NCBI GenBank assembly: GCA_016872725.1 | Contig: VGZC01000007.1 | Span: 1-64,000 of the forward strand | Reading direction: 5' to 3' | From: Planctomycetota bacterium | Lineage (GTDB): Bacteria; Planctomycetota; Planctomycetia; Pirellulales; Pirellulaceae | DNA length: 64,000 bases | In this document: positions 54,101 to 63,759 of the stretch, one piece after another | Layout of the letters: each line of letters starts with the position of its first letter | How positions within the stretch are numbered: the stretch's first letter is position 1 | Position numbers and translations under genes: made by a program | The notes under the pieces: generated by a model | Database searches by the model: none | What the model was told of the DNA's origin: nothing | The model's input: the letters and a program-made list of their open reading frames with translations, nothing else

Positions 54101-57100
54101 AGGCCATACGATCGAGGGCGGCTATATCTTCACTGTGATCGGCGACGGGTTCGACGGAGCCCGGTTCCGGTTCAACCACATCGAACTGATCCCCGACCGC
54201 GCCGACTATCAACCGGGCGACACGATCCGGATGCAGATCAACACCGACCAGGTCGGCGGCACGGTGCTCCTCTTCCTGCGGCCGACCAACGGAATCTATT
54301 TGCCGCCCCAGATCGTGCGGCTGGCCGGAAAGAGCACGATCGTCGATATCCCGGTTACCCGCCGCGACATGCCCAATTTCCTTGTCGAGGCGATGACCGT
54401 CTCGCATGGACGACTTCATGAGGAGATGAAGGAAATCGTCGTTCCGCCGGAGAACCGGGTACTGAACGTCGAGGTGACTCCCGATCGGACGGAGTACAAG
54501 CCGGGCGCGAAGGGAACCGTGAAGGTCCGGCTCACCGACTTCAGCGGCGAGGCGTATGTCGGATCGCTCGTCGCCACGATGTACGACAAGTCGATCGAGT
54601 ACATTTCTGGCGGCTCGAACGTCGCCGACATCCGCGAGTTCTTCTGGAAATGGCGACGGCACCACAACCCGACGCATGGCTGCAGCCTCGATCGGAGCTC
54701 CTCCAATCTCGCGAAGCAAAACGACGAGACGATGCAACCGATCGGCGTATTCGGCGCGACGGTGGCCGATGAACTCGGCAAGGAGCTCGGCGACGCCGTC
54801 GCCACGAACGGGCTGGTCCTTGCGCGCGGGGTCGGGGGCGGCTTCGGCGGCGGCGGCCCAGGCGGTGCCCCCATGCCGATGATGGCACCGTCCTCGGCGA
54901 TGGCGGACGGCGCGGTCGCCGAGTCCGATTCGGGGGTCGGAGGCGCGCCGGGCGACGCCGGAGGGACGCTCGTCGCGCCGACGGTGCGCACGAACTTCGC
55001 CGATTCGGCGTTCTGGGTCGGCACGCTCGAAACCAACGACCAGGGCGTCGCGGAACTGCCCATCGACATGCCCGAGAATCTAACCGCGTGGAAGATCCGC
55101 GTGTGGGGGATGGGCGACGGAACGCGCGTCGGATCGGGGACATCCGAGGTTGTGACGCGCAAGAACCTCCTGCTCCGCATGCAGACGCCCCGATTCGCCG
55201 TGCGGACCGACGAGGTCGTCCTCTCGGCGAACGTCCACAACTACCTGGGCTCGGCGAAGGACGTCGTTGTGACCTTCGAAGCCCCGGGCGATCTCCTCGA
55301 GCTGCTCGATCCGGCCGAACGCACGATCCCGATCGAGGCGAACGGCGAAGCGCGGGTTGACTGGCGCGTTCGCGTGGCCCGCGAAGGAACGGCCACCGTT
55401 CGGATGAGGGCGCTGACCGACGAGGAATCCGACGCGGCGCAACTGACGTTTCCCTGTCATGTCCACGGGATCCTCAAAACCGAGTCATGGGCCGGGACCG
55501 TGCGTCCCGACCAGCCCTTGGGCGGCGTGTCCTTCGAGGTTCCCGAGGCGCGGCGCGCCGAGCAATCCCGGCTCGAAGTCCGCTATTCGCCGTCCCTCGC
55601 CGGCGCCATGACCGATGCGCTCCCCTATCTGCTCGACTATCCCTACGGCTGCACCGAACAGACGCTCAATCGGTTCCTCCCGGCCGTCATCACGCAGAAG
55701 ATCCTGCTCGAAATGAACCTCGATCTTGCGTCCATCCGCGAGCGGCGCGCGAACCTGAACGCGCAGGAGATCGGTGACGATGCGAAACGCGCCGAAGGCT
55801 GGAAGCGGTACGACCGGGAGCCGGTCTTCGATCCCGCGGAAATGGAACGCATCGTCAAGGAAGGACTCGCTCGACTCACCAACATGCAGAACTCCGACGG
55901 AGGCTGGGGTTGGTTCAGCGGCTACCACGAACAGAGCTATCCGCACACGACGTGCGTCGTCGTGCGCGGCCTCCAAATCGCCGCCGCCAACGATGTGGCG
56001 ATCGTGCCCGGCGTGATCGAGGGGGGCATCGAGTGGCTCGAAGCGTACGAGCGCGATCAGGTTCGCAGGATCCAGAACGCCGATGGACGGATCGACCCCT
56101 GGAAAGACCATGCCGACGACCTCGACGCGCTCGTTCACCACGTATTGACCGAGTCCGGTCGCGGCGACGCGGAAATGCGAGAACTGCTCTACCGCGATCG
56201 CACCAAGATCGGACTCTACGCGAAAGCCTTGATCGGTCTCGCCTTCGATCGGCAAGGCGAGGCCGACAAGGTCGCCATGATTGTCCGAAACCTCAACCAA
56301 TACCTCGTTCAGGACGAAGAGAACGAAACGGCCTATCTCCGGACCCCGGGCGAAGGCGGGTGGTGGTTCTGGTACGGCGACGAGATCGAATCGCAGGCGG
56401 CGTACCTCAAACTGCTCGCCCGAACCGATCCGCGCGGCGTCACCGCGCCGCGAATCGTCAAGTACCTGCTCAACAACCGCAAACACGCGACATACTGGAA
56501 ATCGACCCGCGACACGGCCCTGTGCGTCGAGGCGTTCGCCGATTTCCTTCGGGCGAGCGGTGAAACGCGGCCGGATATGACCGTCGAAGTGTGGCTCGAC
56601 GGCGCGAAGCGGAAGGAAGTCGCAATCGATGCGGCCAACCTCTTCTCGTTCGACAATCGGTTCATCCTCGCCGGCGAAGAGCTCGCGTCCGGCTCGCACC
56701 GGCTTGAAATCCGCCGCCGAGGCACGGGGCCCGTCTATTTCAACGTCTATTCCACGAACTTCACGCTCGAGGATTCGATCGCGGCCGCGGGACTCGAGGT
56801 CAAGGTCCAACGCACGTTCTACAAGTTGACCCGCGACGATCGGCAAACCGATGTCGCCGGAACGCGGGGGCAAGTCGTCGGCCAACGCGTCGAGAAGTAC
56901 GTCCGCACAAAGCTCGAATCCGGCGCGGAAATCGCCAGCGGTGATCTGGTCGAAGTCGAGCTGACGATCGAGAGCAAGAACGACTACGAGTATGTGATGT
57001 TCGAGGACCGGAAGGCGGCGGGCTTCGAACCGGTCGAACTGCAAAGCGGTTACTCGACCAACGGGCTTGGCGCGTACATGGAGCTTCGGGACGATCGGGT

Positions 57101-57275
57101 TGCGTTCTTCGCGCGTCAGTTGGCGCGCGGGCGACACAGCCTGTCGTACCGATTGCGGGCCGAGATCCCGGGCGCGTTCAGCGCGCTCCCGACCCAGGCC
57201 TCCGCGATGTACGCGCCCGAACTGAAGGGGAACTCGGACGAAGCGAAACTGAGAATCGCCGACGCGCCCGAATGA
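51144..57275 (+). CDS. Alpha-2-macroglobulin family protein
   Basis: The 2043-residue exported protein has a signal peptide (VFGLAAAFAVWGAAIA). A helical, TPR-like N-terminal part (to about residue 430) is followed by MG2-type beta domains (ITDRPVYRPGQTAHFKAW, a macroglobulin hallmark), a Gly/Pro/Ala-rich bait-like region at about residues 1228-1275, the A2M segment (FADSAFWVGTLETND), and a thioester motif GCTEQ near residue 1501. The alpha-alpha thioester domain includes MQNSDGGWGWF. Bacterial macroglobulins trap proteases. A Trp/Tyr-rich insert at residues 782-830 is unusual. The ATG follows GAGG. The gene is divergent from the DnaJ-like one. Confidence 0.92.
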   Translation: MRQTMIRSPRSVFGLAAAFAVWGAAIAMSHSVPLDELAAKAAQLFRDGNFAEAYEGYATLCADPDADPDRVGGYLGAAVQCLIRIGRVNEIDAILESTTKTHAGNPWLLAAAASQYASIPHFGFRVAGNFERGPHRGGGDMVNANDRDRVQSIRRLRDALALDEVKTDATKHAALWDQLAESILEDRDGGQAWRLQQLTDFAQLPDYEPGYRYPGGESHAPVDASGEPVFHAVPAGWNEARSDGERWRWCLEQTQTIDPTRKNAARMRFATFLHGQFDTHTLRRYGAFWGREQDSMSSETGTFALHTLGDDETIARLATGVRRFALPDAFNCIKIFQAIADDPATGHGDDALRMLAQIFEDRRQYPRAATYWEKSIRRYGGKNDKQSRLEQIRGNWGQFEPVLTQPGGEGASVEFRFRNGKKVELEAQRINAEKLLQDARSLLKAGPRRIDWQAINVEELGWRLVNEGQSKYVGDPVARWTVDLQPSEGHFDKRITIPTPLRDAGAYLLKAKMEDGNTSFIVIWVADTAIVHKPLSDQTLYYVADARNGTPLAGMNVEFFGYRVVDRRGVSRVETLNFAEETDANGLLYLKQDRLSSEYQWLVVARGPKNRLAYLGFRGVWSGSAHDPEYSAVKAFIITDRPVYRPGQTAHFKAWFRSARYDRDQGSEFAGQNVIVRVYDPKGEELQSLALTADKHGGVAGSIELPAGATLGEYRVDTDLGTPTTFRVEEYKKPEYEVTVEAPKTPVMLGETITATIKANYYFGSPVTDATVKYRITRTGRTESWYPIMPWDWCFGPGYWWFAYDYPWYPGWSRWAGVTRPAGWWWPTMPQPPEIVAEGEMPIGTDGTVSVPIDTSLAKAMHADQDHEYAITAEVRDQSRRTIVGTGSVLVARRPFSVYVWVDRGHYRVGDTIAARILSQTLDQQPVAGPVRVRLMKITYDDARKPIETEVADWTATSDAEGLAALQVTASEMGQYRLACEVTDSQGHTIEGGYIFTVIGDGFDGARFRFNHIELIPDRADYQPGDTIRMQINTDQVGGTVLLFLRPTNGIYLPPQIVRLAGKSTIVDIPVTRRDMPNFLVEAMTVSHGRLHEEMKEIVVPPENRVLNVEVTPDRTEYKPGAKGTVKVRLTDFSGEAYVGSLVATMYDKSIEYISGGSNVADIREFFWKWRRHHNPTHGCSLDRSSSNLAKQNDETMQPIGVFGATVADELGKELGDAVATNGLVLARGVGGGFGGGGPGGAPMPMMAPSSAMADGAVAESDSGVGGAPGDAGGTLVAPTVRTNFADSAFWVGTLETNDQGVAELPIDMPENLTAWKIRVWGMGDGTRVGSGTSEVVTRKNLLLRMQTPRFAVRTDEVVLSANVHNYLGSAKDVVVTFEAPGDLLELLDPAERTIPIEANGEARVDWRVRVAREGTATVRMRALTDEESDAAQLTFPCHVHGILKTESWAGTVRPDQPLGGVSFEVPEARRAEQSRLEVRYSPSLAGAMTDALPYLLDYPYGCTEQTLNRFLPAVITQKILLEMNLDLASIRERRANLNAQEIGDDAKRAEGWKRYDREPVFDPAEMERIVKEGLARLTNMQNSDGGWGWFSGYHEQSYPHTTCVVVRGLQIAAANDVAIVPGVIEGGIEWLEAYERDQVRRIQNADGRIDPWKDHADDLDALVHHVLTESGRGDAEMRELLYRDRTKIGLYAKALIGLAFDRQGEADKVAMIVRNLNQYLVQDEENETAYLRTPGEGGWWFWYGDEIESQAAYLKLLARTDPRGVTAPRIVKYLLNNRKHATYWKSTRDTALCVEAFADFLRASGETRPDMTVEVWLDGAKRKEVAIDAANLFSFDNRFILAGEELASGSHRLEIRRRGTGPVYFNVYSTNFTLEDSIAAAGLEVKVQRTFYKLTRDDRQTDVAGTRGQVVGQRVEKYVRTKLESGAEIASGDLVEVELTIESKNDYEYVMFEDRKAAGFEPVELQSGYSTNGLGAYMELRDDRVAFFARQLARGRHSLSYRLRAEIPGAFSALPTQASAMYAPELKGNSDEAKLRIADAPE

Positions 57276-57285
57276 ACCGACCCGT

Positions 57286-60200
57286 TCACGGCCTCCCGGA
57301 ATACTCGAGCGCGTGCAAATAGCGCCAAAGCGCGACGAACTGCGTATCGGCGTTTCCGTCGGCGAGATGGGCGGCTTTCGTCGTTCGCCCGTCGGTCGTG
57401 AATTGGGGCATTTTGGTCGCGGGGTCGATCCGGAGCGGATCCCGCAGCCAGCGCTGAAAAAAATCCCCGCGCAATCGGTCCGACATGAGCGCGAGCCCAA
57501 TGCCTTGCGACTGATTGGCCAGCCGGAGGTCCTCGTCGGCGGGCGCGTGGCATTGGCGGCAATCGAGCCCCTGGGTTCCGAGCAGCCGTTCGGCCAGCGC
57601 CCATTCGTCGGCGGTGGGTCGAGGCGGCTTCGCGTCGGACTCGGTCGGAACGCCGTGGCGCGCGGCGAGCCCGCGCGCGACGGCCTTTGCGTCGTGCGGA
57701 AAAGCCGGCATGCGCGCGGCGAGCCAGGGGCGCGATCGATAGGTCCGTTCGCCCGCGACCAGCCGCTCGATCCACTCGGTCCGAAGTTTCTCACCCGCCC
57801 AAACGAGCGACGGAATCCGCTCCGGCACGATCCCCAGCTCCCCGTCCTCCGCGAGCCGCCGCGGCCACGCGGCGGCCCGCTCGTCGGTATCATGGCAGGC
57901 CGCGCAGCGCAGACGGTCGGCCACACGCGAAAACTCGGCCGCAGCCTCAACCACCCGAACCCCCGGGCCGACCTCGGCGAGCCCGGCGCGCAGCGATTCC
58001 CGCTCGCCCGCAACAAACGTGAACCGAGGCGCGCGATCGGTCGCGGCGGAGTCCTCGGCGAGGCATCCCCGCGCCGCGCGGCTCGCGTCGAGACGCGTCT
58101 TTGGTGCCGGATTCATGTCACTTGCCGGACTTCCGGCCGCATGGCACGCGCCGCACCGAAGCGATTCAAAGAGCCCGCGACCCCGATCCGGATCGGACGC
58201 GTCCAGCGGGACGGTCGGCGGCGGATCGGTCGCGCGAACGCGCAGGTAGGCCTCGAGGCAATCGGATTCGTCGTCCAAAAGCGCGAACCGGGGCATCGAC
58301 GTGGTCGGATAATGGGCTTGTGGATTTCGTAAATAGGCGGCAAGGGCGCCCGGTCGGAATTTGGATGCGACATGGTCGAGCGGAACGGGCGACTCGAATC
58401 GCCCCGAGTCCGGCGCGTTGTCGCCTTCTCGCGTGGAATGGCACGCGACGCAGCCGAGGCTCTCAAAGAGATGGGCGCCGCGCCGAACACGCTCGCCGGA
58501 CTCCGAAAGACCCGCCCTTGCTCCGCGGGATTCATCATCCGACGAGCGGGGACCGATCAAATACGCGGTGAGATCGAGCGCGTCGCGGGTCGACGTTTCC
58601 GCGTCGAGCAGCAGATTCGGCATCGTGGCGTGGCGTCGGACCGCGGCCGGGTCGCGGATCCATGCGACGAGCCATTCCGGACGGATGCGGTCGCCGATTC
58701 CGGCCAGCGAGGGCCCATCGTCGGAAACCCGGTCGACCGCGCCGTCCGGCTCGGCCGTCGCGTGGCAACGCGCGCAGCGGAATGACGCGAACATCGTCCG
58801 CCCTTCGCGGGCCGCCATCGATCGGCGGTCGCGCGGCGAAACCTCGTCCGGATCATGCCGCCATAGCCGCGCCGGAATCGACTCCTCGCGGAACCGATCG
58901 CTCGACCACGTCAGCCGGAACGGCTTGCTTGGGACCGGCTCAAGACGCGCGTCGATTTCAATGCGATGCGGGCCCGGATCCAGGGGAACCCACGCCGACG
59001 CCGTCGCATGCAACTCGGAGTTCTCGACGTCGAGCACGCGCAGGCCGTCGATCCGCAACGAAGCGGCCCCCGAACCATGGAAATGGAATCGGACGCGCTC
59101 GCGCCGCTCGCACCGCAACCAGCCGTTCGCGGTCATCCCGATCGGACCCGTCGAGGCCGAAGCGTCGAGGCTTCCCGCATCCCAACCGAACGCCGCGAGG
59201 GGCAAGACGCGAATCGACTCTCCGCCGTCCGCATCCGTCCAACGCGACCACAGGCCGGGTTGCAGGCGTGTGCGTACCGATTCCGGAATGCGGGCCACCG
59301 TGTCGAGCGGCGCGGTCGGCTCGATCCGCGTCGCGCGCACTCGATGCACGGTGGCGTGGAGCGAGGACTGCACGGGACGCCCGTCCGCGTCGGCGAGCGA
59401 GAACTGGATCGCCAGTTGGTGGACCGGGCGGATGTCGGGAATTTCGAGAAACACCGAGGTCCCTCCGTCGACAACGCTCGCCGAACGCACGTCCCACGCC
59501 GCGCGACCCTTCCGATCCGGGTCGTTGGGCTGGTAATCGTCCGATCCATATTCCCTCGACCACCGGTAGTTCCACGCCTCGACGGCGTAGTTCGCGGGCT
59601 GGGTTGCCGACCGAACGTCGAGAGGTGTCGAAAAGCGAATGCGGACTCCATTCCCGACCGCCTGCCATTCGATGGGCAAACAGGCCGGGCGCCCCGTGTA
59701 ACGCACGCGCTGAAAACAGCCGTCGCGCACGGCGCTCGTGACCCAGCCGCGCAGCCCGGTCACATAGAGATGCCCGTCCTTGGGATGGAACCGGCCCCGC
59801 ATCGCGCCCGATTCGAATTCGATCGGAAGGGGCATGACCGCGCCCTGCCGCTGTCCGTCCACCGTATCGGTTACGATCAGCATCATGCGGCATCGGCCGA
59901 ACGAGAAGTGCAGCAGTTGTCGCGACAACGGCCCCCAGTCGTTCCGCTCGACCCAAACCTGGCCTCCCGACGAATTGTCGAGCGGGCGGGGGATGTAGCA
60001 GAGGGGCGGATCCGGCGCGGACGGAGGCGCGGCGCGGTGATGGACGTCCATCATGCCGTAAAACCCGCCCGGCTTGATGTCGAGGACGCACGACGCGGGT
60101 GTCCAGGTTCCCTCCTGCGGCGAACCGACGATTCGTCCATCCGGCAAGACGCACAGGCCGTTTCCGTTCCGAATCCCCGTCGCGACGACGTCGAGCGAGC

Positions 60201-63200
60201 TCCCGTCGCGCCGAACCCGCAGCAGGCATCCGTCGTGATCGGTGACACCGCCGCTGTCCCCCTTGAGCATCAGGAAATCGCCGTTGACGTCGCATTCCAG
60301 ATTCGTCACGTATTCGTGACCGTTTCCCGTCACATGCCCCGCGTTGTTGCGGTTCTCGAAGAAATCAACCTCGCCGTCTCCGTTGGTGTCGCGAAGGACG
60401 CAGAGCTGGTCGCGGCACGTAACGTGCACGACATCATCGAGGATCTTGAGGCCGAGCGGCTGGAACAGGCCGGCCGCCATGCGTTTCCAACGCACTTCGG
60501 CGAGCGAGGCGTCGAGCCCCGACACGCGCCAGACGTCGCCGTGCGCCGTGCACACCGCGGCATCCCCGTCCGAAAAGAAATCGTGCCCGCTCGCGAACAA
60601 GAGCGCGCGATACGGGTTGTCGAAAGGGAGCGGGATCGAATCGACGACGTACGCGCCATCGGAATCGTCGGCGACCCGGCCCCGCGTGGTCCATGTCGCC
60701 GTCCACCGGGGTCTTCCGGGTTCACGCCACGCGCCGACCGGATCGAGGGGTCTGGCATCGGCCCAGGACTCGAGCTGGTCGGCGCGTGTCGTTCCATCCG
60801 CGCTCATCCAGATTCGGAACCGGAGCGGCCGATCCCGCGCCGCGATGCGCACGATCCAGTGCCCATCGGCCTCTTCGAGCCGAGTCGATTCGCGCGATTC
60901 GGATTGAACGTGGACCGGTGTCTCCGCGCGGCAGATCCGGAGCCGCTGCTCGGCGTCGCCCGATTCGACTTCGAACGAACGCGTGAAGGCGCGATGCGGC
61001 CCGTCGACCTCGAACCATGGCGATTCGTCGATCCGCGTGCCGCCGACGCGATAGGAAATGACGACCCGTTCATCGTGGACATAGAGACCGACGTACCGAG
61101 CCCAATCATCGGGGAGCGTGCCGTACGGCGCTTTGGGTCTGGGGTCGACGAACGAACCGCCGCGCGCCCAGCCGGGCCCGCGATCGGTCGCGATGCGGGG
61201 GAGGGACTCGGGTTGGGGCATCTCGATCAGGCCGAACCGCGTCGCCGAGAATCGCAGATAACCGTCCCACGCCGCGCTCATCCGCATCAACTCGGTGTCG
61301 AAGCAGACACTCGCCGACCGATCCTCGCCGACGCGCACGACGATCCCTTTCCAAACGGGAGCGCCGGGCACGGCGATGCTCGAAAACAGGAATCGTCCCG
61401 TATCGATCCCGCTCGCGCGATCGTCGACGACCTGGGATTCCCGGAATCCTTCGAAATGGTCGGTCGCCGCAGTCGTTCCGCGATCCGTGCCGGCCTCGAT
61501 CGAGGCGATCCGAGCCGTGTTTCCCAGCGGCGACGCATCGGGACACGCGTTCGCGTCCTCTCCATCGAATGACCACAAGCCCACTGTATGCTCATCGGAA
61601 GCAAGGGCCTTTTCCGGAACCGACTCGATAACGCGAATCGTCTTGGAGATCCGCACATCGTCGATCATCCCATCACAGCCGAGGCCGCTTGGAGGAATGG
61701 CTCCGATCCATAGCGGGCCGGGCTCGACGGCCCCCTTTCCTTTTTCCAGGAACTCCTCTTTTGCGAACTTGCCGTCGACAAAGAGCCGCATGCGGCGTCC
61801 ATCGAACGTCATCGCCGTGTGATGCCATTGCCCATCGGCGATTCCGATTCCCGATCGGATCTCGGACGGCGCGTATCCCGGCAGATAGACGCTGAAGTCG
61901 CCGGTCCCCGCGTACGTGTAGAGCTCCCAATGGCCCGCCGACGATTTGGCATTCTTGGCGACCAGGATCTGAAACGCGTCCTTGGATTGGATCCGGGCCC
62001 AGCACTCGACGGTCAGCGGCCATGTATCGTGCGCCTCGTGATGCTCGACGACGGCGTGGCCTCGCCGCGCGTCGAGCGCCTGTCCGAATTTGCCTTCGGT
62101 GATCGCCGTGCGCCGGGGCGCGACGTCGGCTTGCGGAACGGGGCGCCGGCCCGCCGCCCAGGCCGTGCCCCGCCGGAACAGTTCCGAAGTTCCCTCGGAC
62201 CGAATCGACTCGACCGCATGCCCCAACACCGTCTGGAACACGCGGCCGCGCCCGTAGTCGTAGACAAACGCCATCGGCTCGTCGTGACCCGTCACCTGGC
62301 TGAGCGCCGTCGCGAGGACCTCGATCGGCGCGTCGCCTTGCTGGCGGAAATACAGTTCGTCGCGCGTGTCGAACGATGCGAGTCCTTCGGTGATCGGGTG
62401 GTTTCCCGAAACGTCGACTCGAAACGGACCATACGCGTCGTGGCCGCTTTTTCCGTCCGAATGGTCCCACACGCGCCTGCAGATCCGCGTGCGGTATTCG
62501 GGCCAATCGGAAACGCCCGCGTCCGGAAGCGAGAAATGGAAAGCTCCGTTGGAGAAATGCACGAGCACGAGGCCGCCGCCGTCGCTCAGGAACGCGGTGA
62601 AATTGCGTTTCGCCTCGTCCGAAAGTCCGGCGGCCTGGTTCCAATTGCAGTAGTTCAGAAGGACCACGTCGTAGTCGCGGAGCCGCGGCAGTGCGAGGAA
62701 CTCGGGGTCCGGAACGCTCTCGACGCGCATCCGAGGATCGCGTTTCAATTCATCCTCGAGCGCGAGCGACGTCTCCCTCCACGCGTGCGCCGGATGCTGC
62801 GCGCCGGTCACGATGATCGCGCGGATCGGACGCTCTTCGTCAAGCTCGACGCCGCCGGTCGGTACGTCCACATGCGCGGTCCATGCGAACGCATTGAGGA
62901 GCATGCGACGGAAAAGGGGAAGTTCGAGGCTGTTGAGGAAATGGAATCCGGTGAACACGAAGCCCCGTCCCCCGTTCGCCCGTTCGACCGCCCATGCGAC
63001 GGTCTGTTCGCCGTCCTCGTTCGGAAGGGCGACCTTCAGGATGGGCCGAACGCGCGGATCCCGCTCCCCGAAACGCATGTGGTAGTAGTATTCGTCGGCG
63101 AGCCGGAACGGAGCGAGGCCGCGACAGATGGGATGGTCCGCGTCCGCCGGCTTCACGACCGATGTCGCGTGTTGGATCTTGGAGTACCACGCGGGAGGCG

Positions 63201-63693
63201 AGCCCTCCTCCGAGTAGTCGAAATACCCGCCGACCCAATCGATCGCGTCGGCGCCGACCCGGTCGGGGAGGAACGTCGACCAATGGAGAAGCACGAGCCC
63301 GCACCCGCGGTCCATCGCGCGTCGGACCTCCTCCCACCGGTCACCCACGAGAAACGGGTGATCGAGCTCACGGCGATCCGCGCCGTTGGAATACAGGACG
63401 ATCGTGTCGCTCGCGCGCAGGTCCGAGAGATCGGCGGACCAACCGTCGGTCACGAGCCGCACGGAAACGCGCGAACCGATCGTCGAGTTCTCCAGGAACC
63501 GCTGAAGGGCCGTGAATGCCTTGACGTGATCATGCGTACCGGGCGGATGGCTTCCGTCGACCGTGCCGGCGACGAGCAGAATCCGGCGCGGCAGTGCCGC
63601 CGCGTTGTCCTCCGCGGTTACCCGGCGCCCACCTCCCGCGATGCCCCACGCCATGATCGAGGCGAACGCGATACGGACCAGTCGGCGCACCAT
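57286..63693 (-). CDS. 2135-residue ThuA / LamG / PVC-type pentahaem cytochrome protein
   Basis: This very large exported protein has a signal peptide, then two ThuA-like glutamine-amidotransferase-fold domains (RILLVAGTVDGSH and RAIIVTGAQHPAHAWRE), a LamG/concanavalin domain (VECWARIQS, MIDDVRIS), a beta-propeller-like sorbosone dehydrogenase-type region (VTGNGHEYVTNLECD), and a PA14-like domain near residue 1500. The C-terminus has five CxxCH haem sites at about residues 1640 (CARCH), 1748 (CVACH), 1847 (CGACH), 1930 (CAACH) and 2045 (CRQCH). Planctomycetes use such proteins for carbohydrate breakdown. The ATG at 63693 has GGAG upstream; 63708 and 63702 are alternatives. Confidence 0.88.
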   Translation of the reverse strand: MVRRLVRIAFASIMAWGIAGGGRRVTAEDNAAALPRRILLVAGTVDGSHPPGTHDHVKAFTALQRFLENSTIGSRVSVRLVTDGWSADLSDLRASDTIVLYSNGADRRELDHPFLVGDRWEEVRRAMDRGCGLVLLHWSTFLPDRVGADAIDWVGGYFDYSEEGSPPAWYSKIQHATSVVKPADADHPICRGLAPFRLADEYYYHMRFGERDPRVRPILKVALPNEDGEQTVAWAVERANGGRGFVFTGFHFLNSLELPLFRRMLLNAFAWTAHVDVPTGGVELDEERPIRAIIVTGAQHPAHAWRETSLALEDELKRDPRMRVESVPDPEFLALPRLRDYDVVLLNYCNWNQAAGLSDEAKRNFTAFLSDGGGLVLVHFSNGAFHFSLPDAGVSDWPEYRTRICRRVWDHSDGKSGHDAYGPFRVDVSGNHPITEGLASFDTRDELYFRQQGDAPIEVLATALSQVTGHDEPMAFVYDYGRGRVFQTVLGHAVESIRSEGTSELFRRGTAWAAGRRPVPQADVAPRRTAITEGKFGQALDARRGHAVVEHHEAHDTWPLTVECWARIQSKDAFQILVAKNAKSSAGHWELYTYAGTGDFSVYLPGYAPSEIRSGIGIADGQWHHTAMTFDGRRMRLFVDGKFAKEEFLEKGKGAVEPGPLWIGAIPPSGLGCDGMIDDVRISKTIRVIESVPEKALASDEHTVGLWSFDGEDANACPDASPLGNTARIASIEAGTDRGTTAATDHFEGFRESQVVDDRASGIDTGRFLFSSIAVPGAPVWKGIVVRVGEDRSASVCFDTELMRMSAAWDGYLRFSATRFGLIEMPQPESLPRIATDRGPGWARGGSFVDPRPKAPYGTLPDDWARYVGLYVHDERVVISYRVGGTRIDESPWFEVDGPHRAFTRSFEVESGDAEQRLRICRAETPVHVQSESRESTRLEEADGHWIVRIAARDRPLRFRIWMSADGTTRADQLESWADARPLDPVGAWREPGRPRWTATWTTRGRVADDSDGAYVVDSIPLPFDNPYRALLFASGHDFFSDGDAAVCTAHGDVWRVSGLDASLAEVRWKRMAAGLFQPLGLKILDDVVHVTCRDQLCVLRDTNGDGEVDFFENRNNAGHVTGNGHEYVTNLECDVNGDFLMLKGDSGGVTDHDGCLLRVRRDGSSLDVVATGIRNGNGLCVLPDGRIVGSPQEGTWTPASCVLDIKPGGFYGMMDVHHRAAPPSAPDPPLCYIPRPLDNSSGGQVWVERNDWGPLSRQLLHFSFGRCRMMLIVTDTVDGQRQGAVMPLPIEFESGAMRGRFHPKDGHLYVTGLRGWVTSAVRDGCFQRVRYTGRPACLPIEWQAVGNGVRIRFSTPLDVRSATQPANYAVEAWNYRWSREYGSDDYQPNDPDRKGRAAWDVRSASVVDGGTSVFLEIPDIRPVHQLAIQFSLADADGRPVQSSLHATVHRVRATRIEPTAPLDTVARIPESVRTRLQPGLWSRWTDADGGESIRVLPLAAFGWDAGSLDASASTGPIGMTANGWLRCERRERVRFHFHGSGAASLRIDGLRVLDVENSELHATASAWVPLDPGPHRIEIDARLEPVPSKPFRLTWSSDRFREESIPARLWRHDPDEVSPRDRRSMAAREGRTMFASFRCARCHATAEPDGAVDRVSDDGPSLAGIGDRIRPEWLVAWIRDPAAVRRHATMPNLLLDAETSTRDALDLTAYLIGPRSSDDESRGARAGLSESGERVRRGAHLFESLGCVACHSTREGDNAPDSGRFESPVPLDHVASKFRPGALAAYLRNPQAHYPTTSMPRFALLDDESDCLEAYLRVRATDPPPTVPLDASDPDRGRGLFESLRCGACHAAGSPASDMNPAPKTRLDASRAARGCLAEDSAATDRAPRFTFVAGERESLRAGLAEVGPGVRVVEAAAEFSRVADRLRCAACHDTDERAAAWPRRLAEDGELGIVPERIPSLVWAGEKLRTEWIERLVAGERTYRSRPWLAARMPAFPHDAKAVARGLAARHGVPTESDAKPPRPTADEWALAERLLGTQGLDCRQCHAPADEDLRLANQSQGIGLALMSDRLRGDFFQRWLRDPLRIDPATKMPQFTTDGRTTKAAHLADGNADTQFVALWRYLHALEYSGRP

Positions 63694-63759
63694 GAGCGTC
63701 ATCTCCACGTGATGGGGAATCGCCGCGACCGCCCGACTTCGGCGGGAAAACGGGGGCGT

